Shown piece after piece: positions 17,411-26,367 of a DNA stretch of 64,000 nt. The stretch is from Zoogloea sp041904905 (lineage in GTDB: Bacteria; Pseudomonadota; Gammaproteobacteria; Burkholderiales; Rhodocyclaceae). The notes below the pieces were generated by a model that made no database searches, was not told the origin of the DNA, and was given only the letters and a program-made list of their open reading frames with translations. A program made the translations under genes and the position numbers. Positions within the stretch are counted from its first letter, which is position 1; each line of letters begins with the position of its first letter. Location of the stretch: contig NZ_JAYRMI010000002.1 in NCBI RefSeq assembly GCF_041904905.1, positions 1-64,000 of the forward strand. Reading direction: 5' to 3'.

Positions 17411-19339
17411 TTACTGACTCGTGACGACTGCGGCGGGCGCCTGGGCCGGGGCCTGGCTGTTGCGCAGGAAGGCTTCGAACATCATGGTGGTCCACAAGGG
17501 CGCGCTGTAGTCGCGGGCGCCGGACTGGTGGGCATCGACCAGATGCTGGAGGTAATCGCGGTTGAAGATGCCGGTCTCGGCGAGGGTGGGGCCCAGGATC
17601 GCCTCGCGCACGCGCGCCTTGAGCGGGCCGCGGAACCAGCGGGCCAGCGGCACGGCAAAACCCATCTTGGGGCGATACAGCACATCGCGGGGCAGCATCG
17701 GCTCCATCGCCTTCTTGAAGACGAACTTGCCTTCCTGGCCCTTGATCTTGAGGCCGGAGGGCAGCGTGGCCAGCCATTCGACCAGCTTGTGATCCATCAG
17801 CGGCTCGCGCACTTCGAGGGAGTGGGCCATGCTGGCGCGGTCGACCTTGGTGTTGATGTCGCCCACAAGATAGGTCTTGGTGTCGAGGTACTGGATGAGG
17901 GCCAGCGGGTCGTCGGTCTGGGCGGCGTTGCCGTGGCGACGGAAGACTTCGAGCGCGTTGTAGCCGGCAAGCTCGGCGCGGAACTTGCTGGAGAACAGGC
18001 TACGCCGCATGTCGTCGCGCAGGATGGACACGGAGTGGAAGTAGGCCTGGACGGAATCCCGGGCGAGCGACTGGAAGGTGGTCTTGGCGCGGAACATCCG
18101 CGGCGCCCAGTCGGCCTTGGGGTACATCCGGCCCAGCAGGCCGAACACCGGGCGACGGATGCTGGCGGGCATCGAGTCGCGCATCTTCTCTTCCATCAGG
18201 TGCATGCGGTAGCGCCGATAGCCGCCCATGGCCTCGTCGCCGCCGTCGCCCGAGAGGGCCACGGTGACGTGCTTGCGGGCGAGCTGGCAGACCCGGTAGG
18301 TGGGGATGGCGGAGCTGTCGGCGTAGGGTTCGTCGTAGAGCGCGGCCAGGGTGTCGATGAGGTCGAAGTCGTCGGACTTGACGGTCTCGACGAAGTGCCG
18401 GGTCTGGTAGCGGTCGGCCACCATCTTGGCGAACTCGGACTCGTTGAAGGCCGGGTCGTCGAAGGCGATCGAGCAGGTGTTGACCGGGTCGGCCGACAGG
18501 CCGGCCATGGTGGCCACCACGGCGCTGGAATCCACCCCGCCCGACAGGAAGGCGCCCAGCGGCACGTCGGCGATCATGCGCAGGCGCACGGATTCGCGCA
18601 GGCGCTCGGTGAGTTCGGCAGTGGCGTCGGCCAGCGACAGGGGGTTGTCGAGGGTGAAGCGCACGTCCCAGTAGGTCTTGGGCGCGGGGATCGGCTGGCC
18701 GCGGCGGATGCACAGGGTCTCGGCGGGCTGGAGCTTCTTCGCGCCCATGAAGATGGTGCGCGGCTCGGCCACGTAGCCAAGGGCGAAGTACTCTTCGACG
18801 GCGTGGGGGTCGATGCGGCGGTCGAGGCCCGGGTGCTGCATCAGCACCTTGAGTTCGGAGCCGAAGACCAGCGTGCCGTCGTCGAGGATGGCGTAGTAGA
18901 ACGGCTTCACGCCCAGGCGGTCGCGGGCGATGAAGAAAGTCTGCTTGTTGCGGTCCCACAGGGCGAAGGCGAACATGCCGCGGAAGCGCTGCACGCAGTC
19001 CTCGCCCCAGGATTCCCAGGCGTGGACGATGACTTCGGTGTCGCTGCGGGTGTGGAAGCGGTGGCCCAGGGCTTCGAGCTCCGGCACCAGCTCCTGGAAG
19101 TTGTAGATCTCGCCGTTGAACACCACGGCCACGCTGCCGTCTTCGTTGAAGAGCGGCTGCTGCCCGGTGGACAGGTCGATGATCGACAGGCGACGATGGC
19201 CCAGGGCCACGCCGGGTTCAAAGTGGAGATCGCCCTCATCCGGCCCGCGGTGGAACTGGATGTCGTTCATCCGCTTCATCAGGTCGCGGTCGAAGTCGCG
19301 GTTTCCGCGGGTATCAAAAAGGCCAGCAATGCCGCACAT
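17411..19339 (-). CDS. Asparagine synthetase-like amidotransferase, XrtA/PEP-CTERM system
   Basis: The 642-residue two-domain enzyme has an N-terminal class II glutaminase domain with nucleophile Cys2 (MCGIAGLFDTRG) and substrate residues in VFNGEIYNFQEL, and a C-terminal ATP-pyrophosphatase synthetase domain with the P-loop SGGVDSS at 266-272. This architecture is that of AsnB. The version found in exosortase A loci is thought to amidate an exopolysaccharide component rather than make free asparagine. I base the assignment on the full AsnB domain pair and the cluster context. It is followed without spacing by the Daro_2409-type glycosyltransferase. Confidence 0.93.
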   Translation of the reverse strand: MCGIAGLFDTRGNRDFDRDLMKRMNDIQFHRGPDEGDLHFEPGVALGHRRLSIIDLSTGQQPLFNEDGSVAVVFNGEIYNFQELVPELEALGHRFHTRSDTEVIVHAWESWGEDCVQRFRGMFAFALWDRNKQTFFIARDRLGVKPFYYAILDDGTLVFGSELKVLMQHPGLDRRIDPHAVEEYFALGYVAEPRTIFMGAKKLQPAETLCIRRGQPIPAPKTYWDVRFTLDNPLSLADATAELTERLRESVRLRMIADVPLGAFLSGGVDSSAVVATMAGLSADPVNTCSIAFDDPAFNESEFAKMVADRYQTRHFVETVKSDDFDLIDTLAALYDEPYADSSAIPTYRVCQLARKHVTVALSGDGGDEAMGGYRRYRMHLMEEKMRDSMPASIRRPVFGLLGRMYPKADWAPRMFRAKTTFQSLARDSVQAYFHSVSILRDDMRRSLFSSKFRAELAGYNALEVFRRHGNAAQTDDPLALIQYLDTKTYLVGDINTKVDRASMAHSLEVREPLMDHKLVEWLATLPSGLKIKGQEGKFVFKKAMEPMLPRDVLYRPKMGFAVPLARWFRGPLKARVREAILGPTLAETGIFNRDYLQHLVDAHQSGARDYSAPLWTTMMFEAFLRNSQAPAQAPAAVVTSQ

Positions 19340-19354
19340 GGAATCTGTCTTCTT

Positions 19355-20545
19355 TCAGTGAAGGGCGTTTCTGGATTGGATGGCAGCGCCGGCGCCGGGC
19401 TGGGTTGCCCGCAGGCGCGTTTCGTAGACCGAGAGGTAGCTGCCGACCATTGCATCGAGACTGAACTGGGCGCACACGCGCGCGCGCCCCGCCTGCCCGA
19501 AGGCCGCCGCCCGGGCGGGATCGGCGAGCAGCGCGGCCATGGCGTCGGCGAGCGCGGCGGGATTGGCCGACGGCACCAGCAGGCCGGTTTCGCCCTCGAC
19601 GACCAGCTCGGGGTTGCCGCCGACCCGGGTGGCGATCACCGGCAGGCCCGAAGCCATCGCCTCGAGCAGGGTGTTGGAGATGCCCTCGGCCAGGGACGGC
19701 AGCACGAACACATCCAGGCCGCTGTTCATCAGCGGCACATCGGAGCGCTCGCCGGCCATCCAGACGTGGCCGGTCAGGCCCTCGGCCTGGATCAGCTCGG
19801 CCAGCCGGGCCTGCAGCGGCCCGCCGCCGACGAGGGTGAGCCGGGCGCGACGGGCGGCGTCCGGGTTGCCGCGCACCAGCAGGCCAAAGGCGCGGATGAG
19901 GTTGGCGTGATCCTTGACGTCCTGGAGGCGCCCCACCGCCCCGAAGACCACCAGCGCCGGGTCGTTGAACGGCGAGCCGGGAATCTCGGCGCGCTTGCCG
20001 GCGGGGGTGAAGCGGTCGGTATCGACGCCGTTGCAGATGCGCCGCACGCGATCGGCCCGCACCCCCACCTTGTCGGTGAGGTAGGACTCGATCCGCCGGG
20101 AGAGCGCCACGTAGGCCGACACGAAGGGCGAATACGCCTTGCGCAGCAGCTGGAACTTGCGGCTGACGCCTTCGAGATCGGACGCATCCCAGCCGTGTTC
20201 GCCGTGGATGCGCACCGGCACGCCGGCCGCCCAGGCCGGCACCACCATCTCGAGGGCGGCCAGGTTGCGGGTGTGGACGATGGCCGGGCGATGCTCGCGG
20301 AACAGCCGGTATAGCTGCGGGTACATGCGGATGCCGTGCCCTGCGCCCTTCTCGAGGGACACGAAGGTGACGTCGCTGCGCTGGATGCGCTCGCAGAAGC
20401 CCGGCACGCAGCGGGTGAGCGCGACGATCATGTGGCGGAAGCGCTCGGGCGGCATCCGGTTGATGAGGTTAACGATCCCGTTCTCCAGCCCGCCAACGTC
20501 GAAGCTGTAGACCACGTGAATCACCAGGGGACGGGGATCGTTCAT
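19355..20545 (-). CDS. XrtA/PEP-CTERM glycosyltransferase, stp2 type
   Basis: The product is 396 residues from ATG 20545. An upstream in-frame extension covers the preceding gene and is rejected. The sequence begins LVIHVVYSFDVGGLENGIVN, the signature of the sugar transferase 2 group of the PEP-CTERM/EpsH system. It continues with VRIHGEHGWDASDLEG, ICNGVDTDRFTPAGKR and a GT4 E-x7-E region in SNTLLEAMASGLPVIATRV. It is a retaining GT-B enzyme of unknown sugar specificity, located between the stp1-type glycosyltransferase and the amidotransferase. Confidence 0.91.
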   Translation of the reverse strand: MNDPRPLVIHVVYSFDVGGLENGIVNLINRMPPERFRHMIVALTRCVPGFCERIQRSDVTFVSLEKGAGHGIRMYPQLYRLFREHRPAIVHTRNLAALEMVVPAWAAGVPVRIHGEHGWDASDLEGVSRKFQLLRKAYSPFVSAYVALSRRIESYLTDKVGVRADRVRRICNGVDTDRFTPAGKRAEIPGSPFNDPALVVFGAVGRLQDVKDHANLIRAFGLLVRGNPDAARRARLTLVGGGPLQARLAELIQAEGLTGHVWMAGERSDVPLMNSGLDVFVLPSLAEGISNTLLEAMASGLPVIATRVGGNPELVVEGETGLLVPSANPAALADAMAALLADPARAAAFGQAGRARVCAQFSLDAMVGSYLSVYETRLRATQPGAGAAIQSRNALH

Positions 20546-20558
20546 GATACAAAAATAG

Positions 20559-21800
20559 TCACCGCGAGCCGCTCGCGGTATCGGAACAATGATTGGATGC
20601 ACCCAGCAGCTTTTCGAGGGCGGCCAGATGCGCCGACCAGCTATAGGCGCGCAGCACCGCATCCCGCGCCGCCAGGCCCATGTTGCGGCGCAATGTTACA
20701 TCACCAAGTAATGCGACAGTACGCGAAACGAATTCTTCGCTGCTGTGGGCAATCTCACAGTCATGCCCAGCGCGGGCCGCCAGACCGGTGGCGGGTGCCG
20801 AGGAAATCACGACCGGACGCGCCATGGCCATCGCTTCGAGCACCTTGTTCTGGATGCCGCGGGCGATGCGCAGCGGGGCGACGATCACGTCGGCGTGGGC
20901 GAGATAGGGGCGCACGTCGGGCACCGTGCCGGTGACGACCACCCCCTCCCCCGCCAGCGCCTGCACCGCCGGGGTCGGGTTCATCCCGACGATCCAGAAG
21001 CGGGCGTCGGGCACCTGCTCGCGCACCTTGGGCAGCAGCTCGGTGGCGAACCACACCACCGCGTCCACGTTGGGCCAGTAATCCATGGCGCCGGTGAAGA
21101 CGATCACCGGGCCGCCCGCCGGGTAAGGGCTGACGCCGCCGTTGGCCGGCGAGAAGTAGTCGGCGTCGACGCCGTTCTGCATGGCGCTGACCCGCCCGGC
21201 CAGCTCGGGCGCGGCCTTGCGGAACAGGTCGGCCTCGGCCTCGGTGACGAAGATGCTGGCGTCGGCCCCGGCCGCCGCCGCGCGCTCGAAGGCCAGCAGG
21301 CAGCGCCCTTCGCGGCGGTACAGCCAGGACATGGGCCAGCGGTGATCGCCGGCGTATTGGGTCCACTTGGCGGAGTCGAGGTCGCAGAAATCGATGACTC
21401 GGTGCGACAAGCCCGGCGCGTCGAGGTATTGCGCCATCGGCCCGGAGAAGGCGACCGCTTCGTGGATGCCCTCCCGCGCCACCACCTGCTTCACCCAGTC
21501 GGCAAGCGCTGCGCTGCGGTAGTAGGGCACGCTGAGCGCCTCGCCGGTAAGCAGCCCCCGCAGGCTGGCGATCTTCGCGCGGCGCGGGTCGAGGCGGATC
21601 ACCCGGCTCTCCTCGCACCACTCGGACAGCTTGTCGATGTGCTGGACGTCGTCCGGGTGGTCGACGAAGGTGCCCAGGAAGACCCGGTGGCGCGTGGCGA
21701 GCTGACGCAGGATGTTGAAGGAGCGGACCTTGTCGCCCTTGTTGGGCGGATAAGGAATGCGATGAACCAGATAGAGCAGCGGAGTGCGGACGTCGACCAC
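20559..21800 (-). CDS. XrtA/PEP-CTERM glycosyltransferase, stp1 type
   Basis: This 413-residue GT4-like enzyme has a GTG start. The beginning, LLYLVHRIPYPPNKGDKVRS, followed by HRVFLGTFVDHPDD, is the hallmark of the sugar transferase 1 family of exosortase A loci. Later motifs are RVIDFCDLDSAKW, SAMQNGVDADYFSP, VIVFTGAMDYWPN and NKVLEAMAMARPVVIS. It should add an early sugar to the lipid-linked unit, but the order of action is not readable from sequence. It follows the FemAB-like gene by 6 bases. Confidence 0.91.
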   Translation of the reverse strand: MVDVRTPLLYLVHRIPYPPNKGDKVRSFNILRQLATRHRVFLGTFVDHPDDVQHIDKLSEWCEESRVIRLDPRRAKIASLRGLLTGEALSVPYYRSAALADWVKQVVAREGIHEAVAFSGPMAQYLDAPGLSHRVIDFCDLDSAKWTQYAGDHRWPMSWLYRREGRCLLAFERAAAAGADASIFVTEAEADLFRKAAPELAGRVSAMQNGVDADYFSPANGGVSPYPAGGPVIVFTGAMDYWPNVDAVVWFATELLPKVREQVPDARFWIVGMNPTPAVQALAGEGVVVTGTVPDVRPYLAHADVIVAPLRIARGIQNKVLEAMAMARPVVISSAPATGLAARAGHDCEIAHSSEEFVSRTVALLGDVTLRRNMGLAARDAVLRAYSWSAHLAALEKLLGASNHCSDTASGSR

Positions 21801-21806
21801 CTGCAG

Positions 21807-22844
21807 TTACCCCAGGTTGCGGACGATGTGCGGCCCGATGGCATTCGCCACCCCCAGCGGCAGGCGTCGCCACATGGCGATGAAGGCACGGTACTTGGGG
21901 TTCATCGGGTTGTTCTGGGGGACGGCGTCGCGTTTGTAGAGGCGGTATTCGTAGGAAAGCGGGATGGGCTCGAAGCCCCAGTTCTTCTTGAAGCTGAAGG
22001 GGCCGGTGCCGGCCTTGCTGCGGCCGTAGTCGAAGAGCCGGTAACCCCGGGCGCAGGCGCGACGCATCAGCTCCCAGTATTTGAAATCGTTCGCGGCCAG
22101 ATCGCGGGCAGCCAGATCGTCGCCGGCGTAGTACGGCAGGACCTCTTCCCGGAAGTAGAAGGTGAGGACGGTGGAGAGGGGCTTGCCTTCGGCCGATGAA
22201 ACAGTCATGACCTCGCAATCCTGCCCGAAAACCTTCAGCAGCGTTTCAAAGAAATGTTTCGGCAGCGCCGGCGTGCCGTGGCGCAGCACGTTATCGGAAT
22301 ACAGCGCGAAGAAACGGTCGGCGTTGGGGTCGATCTCGGCCACCAGCCCGTTCTTGATGCCCTTGCGCACCATGGCCCGCTGCTTGCGGGGGATGGCCAG
22401 CATGTTGGCTTCTTCGTCCGGCAGGATCTCCTTGCGGAACGTGAAGTAGAGATCCTGGTGCGGCCAGTCGGCATGGCGCTGGCGCAGGTTGCGGTATTCC
22501 AGGTGCTGGACGCCGCACTGGCGGGCGAGCGCGTCGGCGGCGGCCTCGAGGGCGGCGACCGCCTCGTCGTCCGATCCGGCCACGCCGCCATACACGGCAA
22601 ACGGCAGCGAGGTCATCGCGTGACCGAACAGGCGGCTCTTGACCTCCACCAGCGGCAGGACGGCGACGATCTGACCATCACGCTCGGCGAGGAGGTAATG
22701 GGTGCGGTGACGGAACACCGACTCCATGATGCCGCGCCATTCGATGCGGTGAAAAAACGTGGCGTCGGGACAGGCGAAGACGAATTCGTTCCAGCGCGCA
22801 GAATCCCCCGCCGCAAACGGGCGTGCTTTGACAACAGATACCAT
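21807..22844 (-). CDS. FemAB-family protein of the XrtA/PEP-CTERM system
   Basis: The 345-residue protein has two GNAT-like halves typical of the FemAB fold. The N-terminal half holds the stretch FFHRIEWRGIMESVF and LPLVEVKSRLFGH. The C-terminal half has LSTVLTFYFREEVLPYYAGD and the long KYWELMRRACARGYRLFDYGRSKAGTG region, of which the last part is highly conserved in the exosortase-associated group. FemAB enzymes transfer amino acids from aminoacyl-tRNA. Here an aminoacyl or acyl transfer to the polysaccharide is plausible but unproven. It sits between the deacetylase and the stp1-type glycosyltransferase. Confidence 0.9.
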   Translation of the reverse strand: MVSVVKARPFAAGDSARWNEFVFACPDATFFHRIEWRGIMESVFRHRTHYLLAERDGQIVAVLPLVEVKSRLFGHAMTSLPFAVYGGVAGSDDEAVAALEAAADALARQCGVQHLEYRNLRQRHADWPHQDLYFTFRKEILPDEEANMLAIPRKQRAMVRKGIKNGLVAEIDPNADRFFALYSDNVLRHGTPALPKHFFETLLKVFGQDCEVMTVSSAEGKPLSTVLTFYFREEVLPYYAGDDLAARDLAANDFKYWELMRRACARGYRLFDYGRSKAGTGPFSFKKNWGFEPIPLSYEYRLYKRDAVPQNNPMNPKYRAFIAMWRRLPLGVANAIGPHIVRNLG

Positions 22845-22854
22845 TCCCGGAACC

Positions 22855-23727
22855 TTAGACTGAGGTTTGAAGTGCGGGGAGGAAGACTTCGTCCATGCGT
22901 CCCCAGGAGAAATCCTGGAGCAGGCGGGCGAGACGTTCTTCGGTCCGTTCCAGATTGACGTAGTGCCGGAAACGGGTCTTGGCGCTCGCTTCCGCCACGA
23001 CGGGCTGCTCCGGGTCGATCTCCCAGGGGTGGAAATAGAAGATCGCCGGGCGGCGGTCTTCCTGGTTCACCTTGCGGATGCCCCAGGCGGAGACCGGATA
23101 CGGCAGCAGCCGGAAGTAACCGCCGCCACCCACCGGCCAGTTGCGGCCAAGGCGGCGTACGGTGGTGATGGGAATCTCGACCAGCGCCTTGCCCACCGGA
23201 TACGGGAAGCGCGGCGCGTCCGGCACGCCGTAGTGGTCGTGCTTGACCGGATAGACGCTGGAGCTGTAGGTGTAGCCGGCCGCCTCGATGCAGCCGTGGG
23301 CCCACGGGTTGGACAGCCCCACCGAGAAACTCGGCGCCCGGTAACCCTTCACCTCGCAGTCGGCGATGTCTTCCAGCACCGCCTTGGCGAGCTGGATGTC
23401 GGCCAGAAAGGCTTCAGGCGTCTGCTCGCTGGCGCGCTGGTGACCGTAGCCGTGGCTGGCGATCTCGTGCCCCTCGACGGCGATCAGCCGGACCAGCTTG
23501 GGGTAGCGCTCGGCGATCCAGCCCAGGGTGAAGAAGGTGCCCTTGGCCTCGTGCCGGTGCATCAGCTCGAGGATGCGGTGGACGTTGCGCTCGACCCGAC
23601 AGGGCGTGCTGTCCCAGCTCTCCTTCGGAAAATGCGGCGCCAGCGCGGAGACCTGGAAATAATCTTCCACGTCGATGGTGAGGGCGTTGACGATGGCCTT
23701 GCCGTCGCGGGTTACGGCGGCCGTCAT
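22855..23727 (-). CDS. XrtA-system polysaccharide deacetylase (NodB domain)
   Basis: The 290-residue enzyme carries a NodB homology domain. The catalytic base and first metal ligand lie in TIDVEDYFQVSA, and the metal-binding histidines are in GHEIASHGYGHQR. Further motifs are KGYRAPSFSVG and the C-terminal FYFHPWEIDPEQP, which is the DUF3473 tail characteristic of the exosortase-associated subgroup. It removes N-acetyl groups from hexosamines. A free amine made by it could be the target of the cluster's AAC(3)-like, FemAB-like or CapK-like proteins (inference). The start overlaps the stop of the ATPase gene. Confidence 0.93.
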   Translation of the reverse strand: MTAAVTRDGKAIVNALTIDVEDYFQVSALAPHFPKESWDSTPCRVERNVHRILELMHRHEAKGTFFTLGWIAERYPKLVRLIAVEGHEIASHGYGHQRASEQTPEAFLADIQLAKAVLEDIADCEVKGYRAPSFSVGLSNPWAHGCIEAAGYTYSSSVYPVKHDHYGVPDAPRFPYPVGKALVEIPITTVRRLGRNWPVGGGGYFRLLPYPVSAWGIRKVNQEDRRPAIFYFHPWEIDPEQPVVAEASAKTRFRHYVNLERTEERLARLLQDFSWGRMDEVFLPALQTSV

Positions 23728-24809
23728 TTGGCTGGCGCTCCGCCGTCGGCCCGGGGCTCGTCCTGCGCCGGCGCAGCCTTCAGCAGCTGGCTGAGGGTGT
23801 TCAGGGTGGTGGAGAGGGTCCGCTCCAGCAGGGAGAGGCGCTCGTCGAAGCGCGTCATGTCGAAGGCGGGGCCGGCGCCGGCGAGGAGCCGGGCTGCCTC
23901 GGGGTCGGCCAGCAGGCGCTGCAGGTCGAGCGCCACGCCGGCCGGCGACGCACCGGCAGCCGGCATGGCGGGCGATGGCGTGGCGGCGGTGGGCGTGACC
24001 TGCTCTTCACGCATCTCGGAGACGATCTGGTTGACCAGCTCGACCCCCACCCGACGCTGTTCGCCCAGGAAGGCGGCCAGCATGATGCGGTCGCACAGGG
24101 CGTTGATGCGGCGCGGGATGCCCTGGCTGACGTTGTAGATCTCGCGCATCGCCTCGGCGTCGAAGCTGGGGTTGCCCTTCCAGCCCACGCAGGCGAGGCG
24201 GTGCTCGACGTAGGCCTGGGTTTCCTGCAGATCGAGCGGCCCAAGGTGGTAAGAGGCGATGACCCGCTGACGCAGCTGGACCATCTCCGGGCTCTGCATG
24301 ATGGCCCGGAACTCCGGCTGGCCGACCAGGAAGCTTTGCAGCAGGGCGTGGTCTTCGAGCTGGAAGTTGGAGAGCATCCGCAGCTCTTCGACGGCCTTCT
24401 GGGTGAGGTTCTGGGCTTCGTCGACGATCAGCAGCGCGCGCTTGCCGGCGGCGGTGGTGCTGACCAGGAAAGCCTCGATGGCCAGCAGCAGGTCGCTCTT
24501 GGAGAGATGCTTGCTGGGGATGCCGAAGGAGGCCGCCACCAGCCGCAGGATGTCGTCGGCGTCGATCTGGGTGCTCACCAGATTGGCGGCCACGATCTTC
24601 TTGGAGTCGAGCTTTTCGAGCAGGCTGCGTACCAGCAGGGTCTTGCCGGCCCCCACCTCACCGGTGATGACGATGAAGCCCTCGTTCTGGTGCAGGCCGT
24701 ATTCGAGGTAGGCCATGGCGCGCCGGTGGCCGCGGCTGCCGTAGAAGAAGGATGGGTCCGGGTTGAGCTGGAAGGGCTTGCCCCGTAAACCGAAATAGGC
24801 TTCGTACAT
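23724..24809 (-). CDS. XrtA-associated ExeA-like ATPase
   Basis: The product is 361 residues from ATG 24809 (MYEAYFGLRGKPFQLNPDPS), the conserved beginning of this family. The upstream extension overlaps the preceding gene and is rejected. Walker A is GEVGAGKTLL, Walker B LLIVDEAQNL, and the sensor/arginine region is RRINALCDRI. The alanine/proline-rich tail follows residue 270. Related ExeA/GspA ATPases help assemble envelope machinery. In exosortase A loci this ATPase always lies next to the chain-length kinase pair, but its exact job is unknown. Confidence 0.91.
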   Translation of the reverse strand: MYEAYFGLRGKPFQLNPDPSFFYGSRGHRRAMAYLEYGLHQNEGFIVITGEVGAGKTLLVRSLLEKLDSKKIVAANLVSTQIDADDILRLVAASFGIPSKHLSKSDLLLAIEAFLVSTTAAGKRALLIVDEAQNLTQKAVEELRMLSNFQLEDHALLQSFLVGQPEFRAIMQSPEMVQLRQRVIASYHLGPLDLQETQAYVEHRLACVGWKGNPSFDAEAMREIYNVSQGIPRRINALCDRIMLAAFLGEQRRVGVELVNQIVSEMREEQVTPTAATPSPAMPAAGASPAGVALDLQRLLADPEAARLLAGAGPAFDMTRFDERLSLLERTLSTTLNTLSQLLKAAPAQDEPRADGGAPAK

Positions 24810-24816
24810 GGGAGGA

Positions 24817-26367
24817 TCAGAACTGGAAAAGGAGCGAGCCGTACACGGCGTTCTCGGAGTATGACGCGAGGCCCCCACCCTGGCTGTTACGCAGATTCAC
24901 CGCACCCGTGGTGTTGGGCGAGAGTCGCGTGGAGACGCCGGCGGTGACCATCCGGTTGCGGGCATCGGATGCGCTGCCGCCCAGGCTGGTGTTGTCGGTG
25001 TGGCTGCGCATCACGGTGTAGGTGGCGTTCGCCGTGGTGATCGGCGTCATCTTGTGCTGGAGCGAGACGGTGCCGCCGCTGGTGCGCAAGCTGGAGGTGG
25101 TGGTGATGTCTTCGGTGACCGCGAAATCGCGCTCGGTGATCGTGGTGCGGTTCGAGCGGAAAGCGATCACCGACACGCTGTTGCGCACACCGATGAAGGT
25201 GACGCCCAGTTGCAGCCGGCGATCCAGATAGAAGCCGTTGGCCAGACCGGACTGCAGCCCCACCAGCGCGCTGCCCACGTCGGTGCCGGTGCTCGTGGCG
25301 GTGAGCTTGCGGATGCAGGCGTCCCGCGTGGCGGCCGGCTCGGACGCACAGAACAGCTTGGCCAGATCGAGCAGCGTGACCGCACTGGTCATGTTCTGGC
25401 TGGTGGTGGTGATGTCCTTGGAGTAGGTGCCCTGGAACGCGATCTGCGGCCCCCGGTGCTCGCCGGTGAAGTGGTAGCCGGTGCCGAAGAAGCGGTCCTC
25501 GATGGTGCCGGACAGCTTGGTGAGCGGCGTCGGCGTCCAGTCTCCACCCAGACCGTAGATCGTGGTGGTCTTGTTATCCACCGACGAGTAGTTGTTGGTC
25601 TCGGTGCCGCCGATGAAGCGCAGCGAAACCTGGGGGTCGGCCAACCACAGCGCGGACGCGCGCAGCGAGCGGTGGTCCACGTCCCGGTTGTTGGTGCGCG
25701 AGGTGTGGCTGTCGCTCAGGCCGACCGACCAGCCGAGGTTGCCGAAGGCCCGCGGATCGGACGCGCTCACCGACCAGACGTTGCTCTGGAGCCGGTTGAG
25801 CACCGTGGTGCTGGAGTCGGACTGGTTGGCGGTGAGCCGGGCCTCGACGGTGCCGGTGTTCGAGAAGCGCCCCTTGAGGTAGGGGCTCGCGGAGAAGGTG
25901 CGCACCTCGGACCAGTTGCTCGCGCCGGTCACGGTGTCGCCGCCGATGGGACGGAAGGCGTAGGTGGGCTGGCGGGTGACGGTGGCCATCAGATCGAGGA
26001 AGCCGTGATTGTCCCACCAGGTGACCTTGCCGTTGCCGTTGAGCATCAGCTGGTTGCTGTCGTGCTGCGAGCCGTTGCCATAGAAGGACGAGTTGACGCC
26101 CACGTCCATGGTGCCCTTGACGCGGTAGCCCCGCGCGTCGAAGCGCAGCATCGGCCGGATCTGGGTGATCCAGTCGCGCTCGGCTTCGGACGACTTGGTG
26201 AGGCGAGCGTTGTCGGTGAGGGTCTCGGTGAGCAGCACCGACGGGATGACGGCGAATTCACGCTGCTGGGCATGGGCCGACGAGGCGCCCAGCCCCAGGG
26301 CGGCGCACAGCAGCGCCAGCCGGCGCAGCGGCACCGCCGGCATCGCACGGAAGGCGGGCGTCGTCAC
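24817..26367 (-). CDS. XrtA/PEP-CTERM-associated outer-membrane beta-barrel protein
   Basis: This 516-residue exported protein begins at a GTG overlapping the stop of the kinase gene. The signal peptide ends near residue 33 (SSAHA/QQ). The mature part is rich in alternating polar/hydrophobic strands (for example GTVEARLTANQSDSS, NRMVTAGVSTRLSPN) and ends in an aromatic residue (GSLLFQF), as outer-membrane barrels do. It is the family usually placed between the tyrosine kinase and ATPase genes in XrtA loci. A role as the outer-membrane part of polysaccharide secretion is inferred from location. Confidence 0.9.
   Translation of the reverse strand: MTTPAFRAMPAVPLRRLALLCAALGLGASSAHAQQREFAVIPSVLLTETLTDNARLTKSSEAERDWITQIRPMLRFDARGYRVKGTMDVGVNSSFYGNGSQHDSNQLMLNGNGKVTWWDNHGFLDLMATVTRQPTYAFRPIGGDTVTGASNWSEVRTFSASPYLKGRFSNTGTVEARLTANQSDSSTTVLNRLQSNVWSVSASDPRAFGNLGWSVGLSDSHTSRTNNRDVDHRSLRASALWLADPQVSLRFIGGTETNNYSSVDNKTTTIYGLGGDWTPTPLTKLSGTIEDRFFGTGYHFTGEHRGPQIAFQGTYSKDITTTSQNMTSAVTLLDLAKLFCASEPAATRDACIRKLTATSTGTDVGSALVGLQSGLANGFYLDRRLQLGVTFIGVRNSVSVIAFRSNRTTITERDFAVTEDITTTSSLRTSGGTVSLQHKMTPITTANATYTVMRSHTDNTSLGGSASDARNRMVTAGVSTRLSPNTTGAVNLRNSQGGGLASYSENAVYGSLLFQF

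Noticed and set aside
16292..20314. 1340-codon open frame on the + strand
   Set aside because: It is antisense to the amidotransferase and two glycosyltransferase genes. Its composition (many His, Gln, Gly, Ala, Val) is that of a GC-rich reverse-strand shadow, and no domain is recognisable.
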